The notes beneath the pieces were generated by a model. That model saw only the letters and a program-made list of their open reading frames with translations. It was not told the DNA's origin and did not search any database. This document shows positions 1 through 12,916 of a stretch of 64,000 nt of DNA, piece by piece (positions within the stretch are counted from its first letter, which is position 1; each line of letters begins with the position of its first letter). Position numbers and translations under genes: made by a program. Location of the stretch: positions 10,817,114 to 10,881,113 of the forward strand of contig NC_135128.1 in assembly GCF_050908995.1 (NCBI RefSeq), written 5' to 3'. The stretch is from Andrena cerasifolii (Eukaryota; Arthropoda; Insecta; Hymenoptera; Andrenidae).

Positions 1-2635
1 CAACGTCTCGCTGAACTTATTCCGATACTACATTATTTCGTAACAGCCTAATATAATTTGGTAATTGTTCTAGATATTATAACCATTTGGAAAGAAGTTA
101 AGTTAAATACATTATACTATTTATAAATCTTTACGAAGCACGTAGTTTTCTAACTTTAATTAAAAGGTAAAAGGCGTGTGGAACTTCGAGTATTTCAACA
201 TATCTGAAAAAATGAAAAAATGCTAGATAGTACAGTTTAACTAAGGAGGGCGGTATATTAATAGACCAGAAAAGGTTTCATTGATAGACGAAAGAAAATT
301 TCCTTGAAACGGTACAGTGGTGTTGCAATCAATTGACTTCTACCACCACTGAATTCGAGTGCTTCCCTTATTCTCGTTGTCGGGGATTCCTCAGCCTACT
401 TTCCGGGATTTAAACTTGTTCGAGACAAACTATGTCAGTGAAAGAATTTCAATTGTTTCACAACAGTGGAGCCTCCTCCAACAATTTTTATCCTTGAACA
501 GCAATGAAGTTCAAGCATCAAGGGTCAGGGTTCAACCCGTACTTTTTCACCTTCCCTTCGCCTCCCCATTACTCTGTACCGAGTGAGTGACAGACCCCAG
601 GAACTTGGAAAACTTCCCCGGGGAAGTTCTGGAAACAGCGTTTGGCGAGTCCTGCCCGCCATACTTCACGTGCTTCGCGTCGCAGACAAAGGCTCGCGCC
701 AGAGGTTCCCCGGATGTATGTACCTAAATTAACGAGCCCCGCGGAGAGATTAAAGCTGGATGAAACTTTTGAGCGTTCCACATCTAATAATCCTCTACCA
801 CGTTCCCACGAACTCCGGCGCTCATTCATCGCAGTGAATGGCTGACCTATAGTCGTATGTACATAGCAAGGTAACCTTCCCCCGCGTTCCAGGTAATCCC
901 TTGCAAATCGCTCTGCCTGAAACTGACACTCCCGCGGGATGATAAAACCTGGAGCCATCGACGAATTCTACAATCTCCCCCCCTGTATCGACTTATTAAC
1001 TCCAATTCCCTATAATCTCCAACTCAAGCCTTCTCCGTCACACGATGCTCTACATCAGAGCCAGACCTCCCGGCCCTAAATTGATCCCCTAATTTCACTC
1101 GCACCAGCGCGCGAACCCTTAATCGTAAAAAGGGACGAGCGCCCGGATGATCAGAATTTTTTCCCGTAACCGTGTCACGGGCGAAGTTGAAATCGATATC
1201 GAGGATTCGTCTCATTCGTCCCGGCCCTTATCAAATTCCCGCGCCATAATTCACTGGCCTCTCTTGGTCGTGAAGGAAAAAAAAAAAAAATTAGCTGATC
1301 TCGCAGCCTTTTTATCGAGTCGCCCGCCTGTCGACGCCCCGTTTGCTCGAGGACGCTCACGTACACGCTGCCACAGATCAAGCAGGTATTTGTACGGGAA
1401 ACTGGCTGCCGCCTCTCCACACAGACGGCGCAAATGTTTGCCAAAGGCTTAACATGCGGGCGGCTGGAGGGTTTCCCGCTGGGCGATGAATCTTCGTCCG
1501 GGGGCCCGGGCTCGGCTCTCCGGGCCGCGTCGCCGCGGCTCCTTTTTCTTCGCGGGTGCCCGCCGAAAGGGCAGGGATATTTCCCGGCGGGCTGCTTTCT
1601 CCCGATGAGAGATCGCGTGATTCGTCTGAGCAGCGCCGCTGATGTACGGCACTCCTGTGTGCGCGCAATGCCAGCACCTGCACCGGCATTCGTCTCGCTC
1701 ATTTTTCTATCGTGCAACTTCAGGGCCGTTTCCGGGCCGCCCGCCGGGCGACTGGATCCGACGGGGCGGACTTCGACGGGAGGAAACTCTTTTTTGTCTT
1801 CGGGGAAAAGGTTTGTTCAGGGGAACCTTTAGGTAACTGCGTGCTCCAGGTGGAAGGGTGTTGCTCGAGAGGGGTGGAATTCTGTTGAGATATAATAATT
1901 ATAATAATTCTTTTTTGCACGGTAGAAAAGTGTACCTTTTACAAAGGAAAAGATATGAGAAAGCGAGGAAGAGAAAGAGGGTGATTTAGGGTGATCGATG
2001 GTGGGGAAGTGAAGGAATAATCCTGTGACTTTGCGACGTCTCATGCAGCAGAAGGCATTTGCTGTGCTTTTCGAAATGGACAGTTGCATCGAGGATCTTT
2101 GGTGTTCGCTGGAACGCGCGTTGAAACCTTTTACGGAGGGTTCGCGTTTAACGTGTTGAATATTTTGAAATACGCGGGAATTACCGCGCAGTTGGGATGT
2201 TCATAAAACACCCTCCGCGGAGTTTCTGGACATAGTTATGGCGCTGATAGCTACCATTCCGGCAAGAAATTCTTAACTACGTCGTTAGTCGTGAGTTGTA
2301 ATGGGCCACGGTGCGCAGCAATTTGTTGGAACACTATCGCGGTATAATACCAGTTATTCGCGACGCTAAAAAATATGCCCGGCTAATTTATAGACGGAAA
2401 TTCGTATCGTTTAATCGCGCGATCGGCCACACTGAATATTTCCCAGCTTTCGTCTTAAATCAGTTCTATTGCCACTAATCGTATACTGAAAATGCAAAAT
2501 TTATTGAATGGAGATCTGCGATACGGCGAAGTTTGAGTTACTTATATCGTCGTTGAAAGGAAAAATTTATATTCCTTGTAGGAGGGGAAAGGATGGTCTG
2601 ACTCAAGGAACTTAAGAAATGGTTAAATTGACGAT
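1..2635. other. Non-coding stretch with a GC-rich block
   Basis: No gene recognised. A CpG-rich block at about 1480-1780 yields overlapping open frames on both strands (180 aa at 1175-1717 on minus, 132 aa on plus) that are Arg/Pro/Ala-rich with no domain. A 14-A run lies at 1277-1290. Confidence 0.45.
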
Positions 2636-2637
2636 TA

Positions 2638-3010
2638 AACATTCACTTATTGTGAATGGAGTTTCCCGATTTGGAATATATATTTTTAAAGTACACATAG
2701 TACTAAAAAATTCTTCGACCTTTCCTTTTTGAGTTATCAACAAAAAGAACGATTTTTTATTGAGAGAACTACCTTAGGAAATTTTTTTACACAAAAGAAT
2801 AACGCCATATTCGGATTCAGCACCACAAAAAACATGCAGATGCCAGGTTTTAGTAAATTTTTCTGAAATAAGAGGATTTTCCGTTTTTGCGTACGCCTCA
2901 ATAACGCGAGTAAAATATATAATAATAATTTTCAAGATTTCTTATTTACTATGAGTACTTTCAAAAATATATTCCAAATCGGGAAACTCTATTCACTATA
3001 AGTGAATGTT
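2638..3010. mobile_element. TA-flanked palindromic MITE, 373 bp
   Basis: It begins AACATTCACTTATTGTGAAT and ends with its inverted near-copy. TTTCCCGATTTGGAATATAT recurs inverted near the right end. TA lies at 2636-2637 and 3011-3012. The tip itself contains a small palindrome (ATTCAC...GTGAAT). It is non-coding and Tc1/mariner-like by target. Confidence 0.8.
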
Positions 3011-3012
3011 TA

Positions 3013-6000
3013 CTCGCGGGCAATTTTTACTGGAAACTGTTTCCAAAACGATGCGTACATTGCTGGTTGGTATTGCTAATAATTATATAGTGCATATTAG
3101 AAGCTGGAATAGCGTGTAGGGCAAGTGCAATTAGAGGAGAAAGCAAACCGCGTGGAAGCAAGTGGAAGAGGCGCGTACATAGCCAGACGTGCCCGCAATT
3201 ACCGCGCAGGAGACCGCGCTGTTATTATGTGGTAGCTATAATGCCAGTTAGTAGAAGCTTCCGGGATTAATCAGATCTTCAAAAGTGTGAAGAACTTTAT
3301 TAGCAATTCTATTGAGAATCTCCAAGTTATAATCATCTTAATCCAGCATGAACTCTTAGTTTCCGTGTAGTAGAGAAGATCCGCGACAAAGTGTTCGGAA
3401 TAAGGTTACCAAAACCCTCCGCACCTACCCCTTAAACCGCATCCTCCCCCGCAGGCAATAGACGTAAAACAAGGCCGCGCTAAATTTTAATTTCCAAGCA
3501 ATCGGGAGCTGGCGAGCTTTATTTCTCAAATTGGAAACGCCAGCTCTTCCTCGAATCCCATTTACCGCGCTGTTTCTCACTGCACATAACAAGTATCGCG
3601 GCCAAACAGATCGCGGTTTAAGTCACCGCGCCGATTTAATTGGATTTACGATCGCCACGATTTCGTTGCGCCAGTGGTAGGTGTTCGACGAGATGCATTC
3701 CTGAAAAAGTAATCAACATTCTTGGCCCCTTGGTCGATGGGGGATTGTGCGCGCACAGACAGCCGCCGAGGGTGTGCCTCCAGATTCGTTTACAGAACAT
3801 TCGACGGACATTGTGCAGGCCTGTAACCACGGAACAATGGGAATGCCACGATATGGCTCCCCGTTCGAAGTATGGTAAGATAGATCGGCGAGCATTCGAT
3901 CAGGTTCTCCAATCTCGCGTGTCCTGCTTCTCGCGCTACAAGCGGAGACTTTATTTTCACGGATCTAGGGGCACGGCGATGCACGTGCCTCGTGGTATCG
4001 AGGGGGTGGTACGCTTCGGTAGTCAGCAGTCGATGAGGGAGGGAGGAAGAAGAAAGGGGGTGGAGAGAATTAAAGAAACAGAGAGTTGGAAGTTGGAGGG
4101 GACGAAATGGTATCTGCAGGGGGAGGGTATTGAGAAAAAAAAAGAAGAGGAAGCTACAGGGACGAGCTGGCAGTGACGCGAAGGAAAAATTATCGATCAA
4201 AGTGGAGGAGGGCCGCTAGACATGAATTTTCTTCGCGAGCTATCTCGTTGACTTCTCGATTTTATTGGCATTCGGTCTGGCCTTAATTTCCGATTCTGGC
4301 GGTCGAGTGGCTCGTCGCCGGCGCAGAAGCTCTCGTATGGGAATAAATGAGAACGATCCCACGGTCTTGAGTGAGCGAATTTCTGTCCCTTCCGTTTAAT
4401 TCAGAATTCTGCCGTCTAAGGGTGGATCCCGCGCGACAGGATGAAACGTCAACCGCAGTTATTGTCCTGACCGTTTCCTTTGTCATTTGCCATTCGCCAT
4501 TTGCCGCTCCATCCCCTCGCATTTTCAATTCTCCCTGAGCGATGTACGCCCCTTATTAAGGACCTGGCACTGAGCTTTGGAGAACTGTTGAAACCGTGGA
4601 ATCAATTTATAGAGTTTCATTGGCAACGTGATTGAATTATGTAATGTCCACTTTTGGATGTAAAGCGTCGCGAATCGAGAGAATTTCTAAATTTTCAGAA
4701 GGGATTCCTCGAGATAGGAATTTTGATTGTTAGAACTTACGAATCGAGCTGTAAACCCAGATATCTGAGGAAACTTACTTCGAATCTTCCAGAATTAGGA
4801 ATGTTTAATTTACGATTCTTTGATCTTGAACTGATCGAACCTCCCCCGGTTATCCTAGATTTCGTTAAACTTTGTTTTATTTAAATTCCGGTGCTCGAAA
4901 TCTAATCATCCCTGGCGCAGAACTGCAGTTTTGCCCTACATAGAAATGCCATTAATTCCCTCGCACCTCGAACGAAATCGACAACTCGTTCATTACAGTT
5001 TAATCAAAATTCCATTATGACGCGTTCCGTTGTGCTTTTCCAATTCTGTCCAATTGATAAATGGGGCTCAATAACGTGTTAATATGACGCGTACAGATAT
5101 TTATGCCTGCTTAATTAATTCCATATTTTGTAATTTGACGGTGAATTCGAATCTGCCCGACGTCACCGAATTACATACATTTCCTGGGGCGATGTTTGCT
5201 CATTGCCGAGCCGATTATGCGGTTTAAAGAGTCGCGGTGTTTTTGCCAGGGCAAACAATATATGCTACCGAACATTTTTCTTTTGTTTTGGCTTCGCGAA
5301 GCCTCTGGCCGGAGGATTTTTGTCCCGAAGAAGCTCGGAGGTTGCCAAGCTTTGCGGCACGTGTCGTTGTCTCACAGACATTTAAGGCGTAAGGAAAAGC
5401 AAACCGGGACCGATGGTATTCGCCATGCCGTAAGCAAAGTGGCGTTGAATTATTTAATAGTTCCCTGTGCGGCCTTTAACCTTCTTCCTTTCTTTCCGCC
5501 GAGGTAATGGAATACACTATGAGGGAATTAAATCAGTGTACTCCTGCGCCTGGTGGTTTAAAAATTTGTATTCTTGAAAACCGTCGGAGCTTTTAATTAC
5601 CTGTTGTTGTTTCTGGTTGTTTGAGCTACGAAGTGCAGTTTGATTGGTCTTATATGCAGTTAATATGTTGGATAATTGATTAGCAATTATCCTTCTTCAT
5701 TTCTTTCCTGGAAATTTTGAAAAGGTTTCTTTGAAATTCAAATATTGGTACGTTAATTACTATTTTCACAAAGGGAAGCTGGCTTTTTCTACGCGAGCGG
5801 CCCTGTCTTTCCGACTGCATTCCGAGCTTCTCGGTGGGATCATATTACGATCTATAATGGGATAGAACTTTACACGTTAATTAGCGGGGCTCGCTAATGA
5901 GCTTCTTTGAAAAAACTTGTTCAGGCTCCATTATCCAGCACTTCTTTTTTCCATTTAACGGCAGTAGATGCGGATTCCGCCGTGAGAGTTTCTAGTATAT

Positions 6001-8038
6001 CAATTATTCTAAAAAATTCGATTAGGGAACGAGCTTAAAGGGCAAAGACGAAAATTGCATTCCTTTAACGAGCGATTATAAAAGTTCGGAAGAACCGAGA
6101 TTCTCGGGGAAACTTTGGATAATTCTTTTAAAACTTGCTCCGCTATTTTTCCTACCGTCGCCTCTTATATTGAATCGAGCAATTAGTAACATTTGCTCTT
6201 GGATTTGCAAATGATTTTCTACGCCGAATGATTTCTCTTTTATTCTCATTGTCAGTGCTTAATCGTTCGATACGATATTTAATTCACGAAAAACATTAAA
6301 AACATTCTCACGCAAAGATTGTGAAATCAACTTTGCTAATTCCAATTGTATTCTCGTTCTCCGTTCGAACACTGATTCCTCTGTCACTTTTTATACTTGA
6401 CATTCCTTTATTGGCCACAAATCAATTCAGTGCTCAGATTTTCAGCTTCGGTTTTAAGGAACTAGGCGCTATGTCATAAAATAAGATAATAAGGCTAAAA
6501 TAGCTCCGACGACCTGTCAATTTCGCTGTCTTTCGTGTATAGAGACATGGTCGCTCAGTGTGCCTGTGGGTAGAGGGGAAGGGGGAATTAGCTTCCAGAC
6601 GCGACCGCGTCTGTTGATGAAATTACAGCGATGGATCACTGCCACAATTTCTTTAACTTCGATCGAAATTTTATGAGAGAAAAAAACTTTCCTAATCGTC
6701 ATTTTCCTAATCGTTCGATTCCTCTATCGATTACTTATTATGATACATCTGTAATGATCAGAAATTTTCATAATTCCAGGAATATAATTTCATTATTGAG
6801 AGTAGAAATTAAAGTATGTCAGTACTAATCACAGCTCAAAATGTTAAAAAAATTCCAAACTCCCAAAATTATTTTGATCCAAAAAATACCATGGAAACAA
6901 CTCAGACCTTCCCCCATCCCCACACCCACGTCAGACCTGAGACCAGCCAGTTGTCATCTACATTAACTGTAGAACATACACTCAGCAAGGCTTATTTGAA
7001 CGAAGTTCGCGAGCCATTTCTGAAACATTCTATACATTAGCAAGCTCAAGTTGCCAGCTCAGCTGTGGCATTCTTGAACTCGGCCCTGAAACAACACCGC
7101 TTAACCGACTTACGGATTCTTTAAAGTCATCAAGGGCCCTCGAGGCTGATTTCCCACGATTCATTTGCGCGTCGAGTATGCAAAATTGTCCCCAGCCACG
7201 AATAAAGACTCTCTCATCGTCGAAATCACGTTCGACGCAATATCGTTACGAAATTCACCGCCCGTATCAGCGTATCAGCAGCAAGGTCTCTGGAGCTTAA
7301 TAAATGAGGCAACTGGATGTGAAAAATTGTTCAATTTCGTGGAAAACCTTATATCAAATATCGTTGCTGCGTGAAGCGCTCTACCGTGGCAGCCGTAATA
7401 TCGGCTTATTAGAAACCGGCGAGCCGGACTTTTAAAATTTAATGAATCCAGATTTTTCACTCGCCGCTTCTCGACTCCAGACCGTCGTTCCGCAAATTGC
7501 GACTCTATACGGCACCGCGTAACGTCATTAAAACTCTCTACCCTGGGGGTCGATCTGATTAGCATGTTATGCCGCGAGCAAGCCAGGAATTCTTTCGGAA
7601 TCGATTCTACACCGCGCTACCGTTCGCGCGATTTTGTTCCGAACGGAGGCTTAACATTCTGCGGCTACTTCGGCCGAATACCAATAACTTCGCCCTGCAA
7701 TTATTTATCCATTAGTGCAGCTGCGTGGAGGTGAAAGTGCATTTTAATCGCACGAGAGTTCGTTCTGTTCTTCCCCTCGTTGTTTTAATGCCCAGCGATT
7801 TTGGTCAGTTTCAGTGTAAACGTGTGCTGGTTTTGGGATTTCTTTTAGGTGGGAAGTTAGTTTAACCTTTTAACGTTTTAATGGTGGAATTGTTGGGTTA
7901 AGGAATTGTAGATACTTTATTGGCACATTTTAGTTATAGGATCATTGCACACTAAATTGATCACTGTTTGTACTTGACGCCAGGCATCTTGATGAAATTG
8001 AAATATAATGTAGTTCACTCCATTTTTCTAGATTCACA
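3013..8038. other. Non-coding stretch, nothing recognised
   Basis: Frames of up to 178 aa at 3640-4176 on plus overlap frames of similar length on minus and have no recognisable domain; their C-terminal part is a purine-rich low-complexity tract. No RNA gene or repeat recognised. Confidence 0.45.
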
Positions 8039-8254
8039 TCTTCTACTATAAAGCAGAAAGTGTATTTTATGTTTGTGTGCTTGTCCCTAAAAACTTGCGA
8101 CCGGTAAACTCCGGGGTCGCGAAATGTAGCTCAGCTCATTATCCCTGGCTAATTCAGACAAATGTGACCATTTTCACAAAAAAAACTAAAAATTTTTTTT
8201 TCTTTTATAAAATTAGAATCTAAATTTCGGGCGAAGCCGAGTAGTAAAGCTAGT
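8039..8254 (+). mobile_element. Non-autonomous Helitron-like element, 216 bp
   Basis: It starts TCTTCTACTATAAAGC and ends with a small hairpin (CGGGCGAAGCCG) shortly before the terminal CTAGT. It sits between A (8038) and T (8255) with no target duplication. A 5' TC, a 3' hairpin followed by CTRR-type bases and A/T-junction insertion are the hallmarks of Helitrons. The TACTATAAAG and GGGCGAAGCCG wording is familiar from insect families. It has no coding capacity. Confidence 0.85.
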
Positions 8255-8540
8255 TTGTTTATGTTATTCACGCAATTATCTTCTCCAGCTTTCTTCACTA
8301 TTTAGTATGATTTGAACATTTATTATTGATTAATCAATTAACTTTGATTCAACATCGTCACCACGCTTTCCACGCGAATGAAGTGTTTTGGATTCCCAAT
8401 TATTATTCCCTTATTCTTTTGTGAATCTGAAGGGTTCTATCTCGTTCTCGCCTGCTCATTGTACGTGCAAGATGTAATTTCAAGTTAGAAATCCCTTGAA
8501 GCACATATCTATGTGTCTTTATTACACAGCCTGTGCATAC
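8255..8540. other. Short non-coding spacer
   Basis: AT-rich sequence between the Helitron-like element and the foldback element; nothing recognised. Confidence 0.5.
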
Positions 8541-9400
8541 GTAGGGGAGATCGGGGCTAAAAGTTCCGGGGGTTAGTTGTTCCGACGGCTCTATCTTCAA
8601 AATAAAAAGTGCGTTCTACTTTAAATTATTTTTTCCGTGTGAGTTGATCACGTCACTCTGTCGCCCACTTTAATAGCGTCCGCGACAGCGAATTGTGTGG
8701 TTGTAAGCAAGGACCTATTAGTCGCGTACCAGATAAGTAAAAATTTTTCTATCATTACTTTTTGGTCTATTTCAATTATTTAACGTAGATATTATAGATT
8801 GAATCGTTCTTATGGATCAAATGACATTTAAGAACATGGTGTAATAGTGTTTATCGTTTGAATACATGTATAAGCAGAATAATCTTTGAAATTGCTACAT
8901 GTGTCGGTAGGGGCTAGTTGTTACCGTGACTTGGGGCACGTTGGTACCGTAAAAACTTGCCCCGCCGCAAATAGGTCTGTGAAGATAGCACCCCCAAATT
9001 CGATTTTTAAAAAAAAATCAACGGCATTCGTTTGTTCATCGTATGCCCATGTTTGCCCATAAAAAAATTTCGTTTGCCCACCCTTCAAAAGAAAATTATG
9101 GCAAAAATAAATTTTCATCAGCACCCCCATGAAAACATTTTAATGATTTGTCGGTGGGAAATTATTGTCCTTCGTTTGCCCACGTTTGCCCATAAAAAAA
9201 TTTTTTTTGCCCACCCTCCAAAAAAAGTTATGAACAAAATAAAAAATTTGTCTTCATCACCCACGATGAATGCATTTCAATTTTTTAAAAGAAGGATACG
9301 AATATACCCGACCTGGCCACGTTTGCCCACTCTCGGATTTCATTTGCCCACCCTCCAGAATTTAAATAAAAAATAAAAACCTCGAAAATAAGGGTACAGG

Positions 9401-9735
9401 TGAAGCTATCGCGTTAAAGTTCGATTTTTCTAGAAAATATTATCAAAATCGTTCTTTCAACGATGCAGTCCGTTAGTTTAGATGTAGAAGAGATTTGCCC
9501 ATGCATTAATTTCGTATGCCCACCCTCCAGAATCGAATTATTAATAAAGATAGCCAAGAAGTGCGGTGCCCGTTGAAGCGATCGCGTTAAAGTTCGATAT
9601 TTCTAGAAAATATTATCAAAATCGTTCTTTCAACGATGCAGTCCGTTAGTTTAGATGTAGAAGAGATTTGCCCATGCATTAATTTCGTATGCCCACCCTC
9701 CAGAATCGAATTATTAATAAAGATAGCCAAGAAGT
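9401..9735 (+). repeat. 173-bp tandem unit, left-arm array (two copies)
   Basis: The first copy runs 9401-9573 and a second from 9574 breaks off near 9735. Each contains ATCGCGTTAAAGTTCGAT, a CAACGATGCAGTCCGTTAG block and a TATGCCCACCCTCCAG block. Confidence 0.88.
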
Positions 9736-9902
9736 GCGTCGTTGGAAAGAATTCGAGAGTATCGCAGACATCTGTTTACGTTTCGACAGTGGCACTCGGC
9801 GCTGCGCCCCTTTAGTTAGGGTAGCAGCGCTGCGTGTCGTCATCGAACGTGCCGAAACGTAAACAGATGTCTGCGACACTCTCGAATTGTTTCCAACGAC
9901 GC
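9736..9902. repeat. Central hairpin of the foldback element
   Basis: Arms of about 50 bp (9736-9785 and 9853-9902) share CAGACATCTGTTTACGTTTC in inverted orientation. The 67-bp loop itself holds a smaller GGCGCTGC / GCAGCGCTG hairpin. Confidence 0.85.
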
Positions 9903-10217
9903 ACGAAAGTCAGTCGGTCTACAGAGTTCGGGCGCAACTCTTGCGAGATCGTGCGTTCATTTACGGTTTGTGAAGTAACTGTGACATTATATTATTTTCC
10001 GTTGTGCGATATCATTGCGGTAATTAGTGAAAAATGACTAGAAAACCACTCTGGTATTATTCTGCACATGCTGCAGATGTGTGAAAAGTGTGAAGTATAC
10101 GATGAGCGATACAAATTGAAGTGGATAACATGTCACCAAACACCTTTAACCTTTACGGTAAGAACAATCAATTTGATAATTCATTCGGAAAAAAAACTAA
10201 CGGAAAGGTATTCGGTT

Positions 10218-10736
10218 CAACGGGTACCGCACTTCTTGGCTATCTTTATTAATAATTCAATTCTGGAGGGTGGACATACGAAATTAATGCATGGGCAAAT
10301 CTCTTCTATGTCTAAACTAACGGACTGCATCGTTGAAAGAACGATTTTGATATTACTTTCCAGAAAAATCGAACTTTATCGCGATCGCTTCAACGGGTAC
10401 CGCACTTCTTGGCTATCTTTATTAATAATTCAATTCTGGAGGGTGGACATACGAAATTAATGCATGGGCAAATCTCTTCTATATCTAAACTAACGGACTG
10501 CATCGTTGAAAGAACGATTTTGATATTATTTTCCAGAAAAATCGAACTTTAACGCGATCGCTTCAACGGGCACCGCACTTCTTGGCTATCTTTATTAATA
10601 ATTCGATTCTGGAGGGTGGGCATACGAAATTAATGGATGGGCAAATCTCTTCTACGTCTAAACTAACGAACTGGACCGTTGAAAGAACGATTTTGATAAT
10701 ATTTTCGAGAATAATCGAACTTTAACGCGATCGCTT
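10218..10736 (-). repeat. 173-bp tandem unit, right-arm array (three copies)
   Basis: Three inverted copies start at 10218, 10391 and 10564, each opening with CAACGGG and a CCGCACTTCTTGGC block. Copies differ by single substitutions, and the third is slightly more diverged (ATGGATGGGC, GAACTGGACC). Confidence 0.9.
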
Positions 10737-11528
10737 CATCTATACCCATTTTTTCGCGGTTTTTATTTTTTATTTAAATTCTGGAGGGTGGGCAAATGAA
10801 ATCTGAGAGTGAGCAAACGTGGTCAGGTCGGGTACATTCGTATCCTTCTATTAAAAAATTGAAATGCATTCATGATGGGTGATGAAGACAATTTTTTTAT
10901 TTTGTACATAACTCTTTTTTGGAGGGTGGTCAAACGAAAATTTTTGATGGGCAAACGTGGGCAAACGATGGACAAACGAATGCCGTTGAGTTTTTCCAAA
11001 AATTCGAATTTGGGGGTGCTATCTTCACAGACCTGCCGCAAATGTATAAATTGTTTCCGCTGTGCTTTAAGATGCGAACAATATGAATGAAAGGCGGAAA
11101 GGGACATGACTTCGATCGAAGATATGCGTAAAGATAAATAAAAACTGTCGCTTTTGGTTTTCTTTTAAAGATAATACATTTTTGTTGGTCCGAACCTTCA
11201 TAAATAACCATTATTAATAAAATTCTGCTTTATTTCATTAGAAAATGAAATATTTCATTAAAAGGCAACTCTTATATCATAGTAACAACTTACCCCAATG
11301 CGATAACAACTTGCCCCATATAGGGGTAAGAAGTTCCGCTTCGATCAGCCGCAAATAAATTACTTTCTATGGGAAACCTATTACAATATATTAAACACAA
11401 GCTTAAAATCAGAAGATATAATAAATTTAACAAGAAATTAGTCAATAGTGAAGAGAATAACTACATTATTTTCCAGTCATTTTTTATGTTTTATCGAAAT
11501 CGGAACTTTTAGCCCCGGCCTCCCCTAC

Positions 11529-12664
11529 TTCAATGTCTTCCGTATCTTCGCGGCTACCCGCGAGGAGAGATTTGCAAGTAGTTTCCACGTAAGACGGCTG
11601 AAGAGTAGATTATGTTAATCCCGCGCTGCTACAGAACTCGACTACCTCTCGCTACGCCTACTAACCCGACGCTTTGAGTCTCAGATGTTGTTATCATCTG
11701 TGGCGCGATCATCGTGGGTACGCGCGACTGAATCCTGTGGAGATGAAATTGCACGCAAGAGTCTGTAAAATTAGGTGTCTAGCAAAGATTCTGCCTATTC
11801 CACTTCTGGGCTTCTGAATCTTTTCTGACACAAGTTTTGTGATAACAGAACCTGGAGGAATCCCAATTAGGTTCGGCATATTTATTCACAAAATCATATT
11901 GTGTTTAGTGATCATTCAGTAATTTAGAAGTACAACTCCTTGTTGAGCTGTGGTACTTTCATAGTAATTTGTATCGCAAACTTTCCCCTGACCATCGCCG
12001 CGCTCAATTCAATGGTCACATCGAGCACGCGTAATTAATTGCGAAGGTCTCCCAGGGAGAACTGTGAGAAATCCTTGGCGATCTCGATGAAAAACCGAAT
12101 TCAGTATGCATCCGTGAAAATGTTTCGTAATCTCACGGCTCGTGAAATCCCAGCCCGAGGTGTTTAAACGTCGACGCTCCGAGGCGTCGTGGGTATTCAA
12201 AAGGCTTCATATCATTCACTCGTACGCGGTTTATTTAAATTCACGTGCTCGCGGGGGCGCGTATGAAAGGCAAGGTCTCTCGTCGAAAGAGGCACGATGA
12301 GTTAGCGCGAACGCGAGTGCCCGCCGGACTTCTGTATGAAAAGTACTAGCAATGGGGACGTTTTTCTAAACGAGGCTCACATGGCAAACTTACAATTCAC
12401 ATTTCATGACTCGCCATTCAAACGCGCCTCCTGTTTTAGCTTCACGCGTGCACGGGCCTTGCCACAACGGACTCTCATCTGCTAATGACGTAACGCAGGG
12501 ACAGCAATTAATTACACGCTCAAACCACCATCTCCTATGTGTGCTAATTGAATGTTAACAGTTGGTGGTACGAACTTCTTCTTGGCTTTTGTTTTGTTAA
12601 AGCTTGATTACTGTTGAATTCAAAGTTACAGCTTCTTGACAGAGTCGAGCATTAACTAAACAAA
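11529..12664. other. Non-coding stretch, nothing recognised
   Basis: Unique-looking sequence with one 63-aa minus-strand frame and no recognisable motif. Confidence 0.45.
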
Positions 12665-12916
12665 ATATCATTTAAATAACGGATCAAATAAAAGATACTT
12701 TAACTTTAAATTATTTTACGAATAAAACTAATTTTTTATCCGACGATTAAAGTCAACTTTTTTATTCGTCGAGTGCTTCAACTTCAGCGTTGAATACCTA
12801 CAATTTTCAACTTTAACCCGGGCCAACTTTATTCGACACATGCCGAATCATTTTTTTAAACTTTTATTCGTTCTACGAAATTTTATCCAAATAAAATTTT
12901 CGTCCATCTCTGCTTC
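12665..12916 (-). repeat. Dispersed AT-rich repeat, copy A
   Basis: Reverse complement of the repeat at 43856-44076, with divergence. Shared landmarks on the minus strand are AGAGATGG followed by a GAAAATTTTATTT-type block, then TTCGTCG near the middle, and TTTTATTTGATCCG at the far end. The class is unknown. Confidence 0.65.

Larger units (their letters stand above)
8541..11528. mobile_element. 3-kb composite foldback element
   Basis: The tips GTAGGGGAGATCGGGGCTAA (left) and its inverted near-copy at 11502-11528 bound the element. Inside, long inverted arms begin at about 8965 and end at about 11040 (shared GGTCTGTGAAGATAGCACCC). They are rich in TTTGCCCA words and contain a 173-bp tandem unit: two copies on the left (starts 9401 and 9574) and three inverted copies on the right (10218, 10391, 10564). 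A hairpin at 9736-9902 and a 315-bp unique core (9903-10217) lie at the centre. No transposase was recognised. Subterminal zones carry GGGGCAAGTT-like words. The superfamily is unassigned and no convincing target-site duplication was found. Confidence 0.8.

Noticed and set aside
9032..9376. 114-aa frame with repeated LPT and PTLQ words
   Set aside because: The peptide repeats come from the TTTGCCCA-rich inverted arm of the foldback element, not from a protein.
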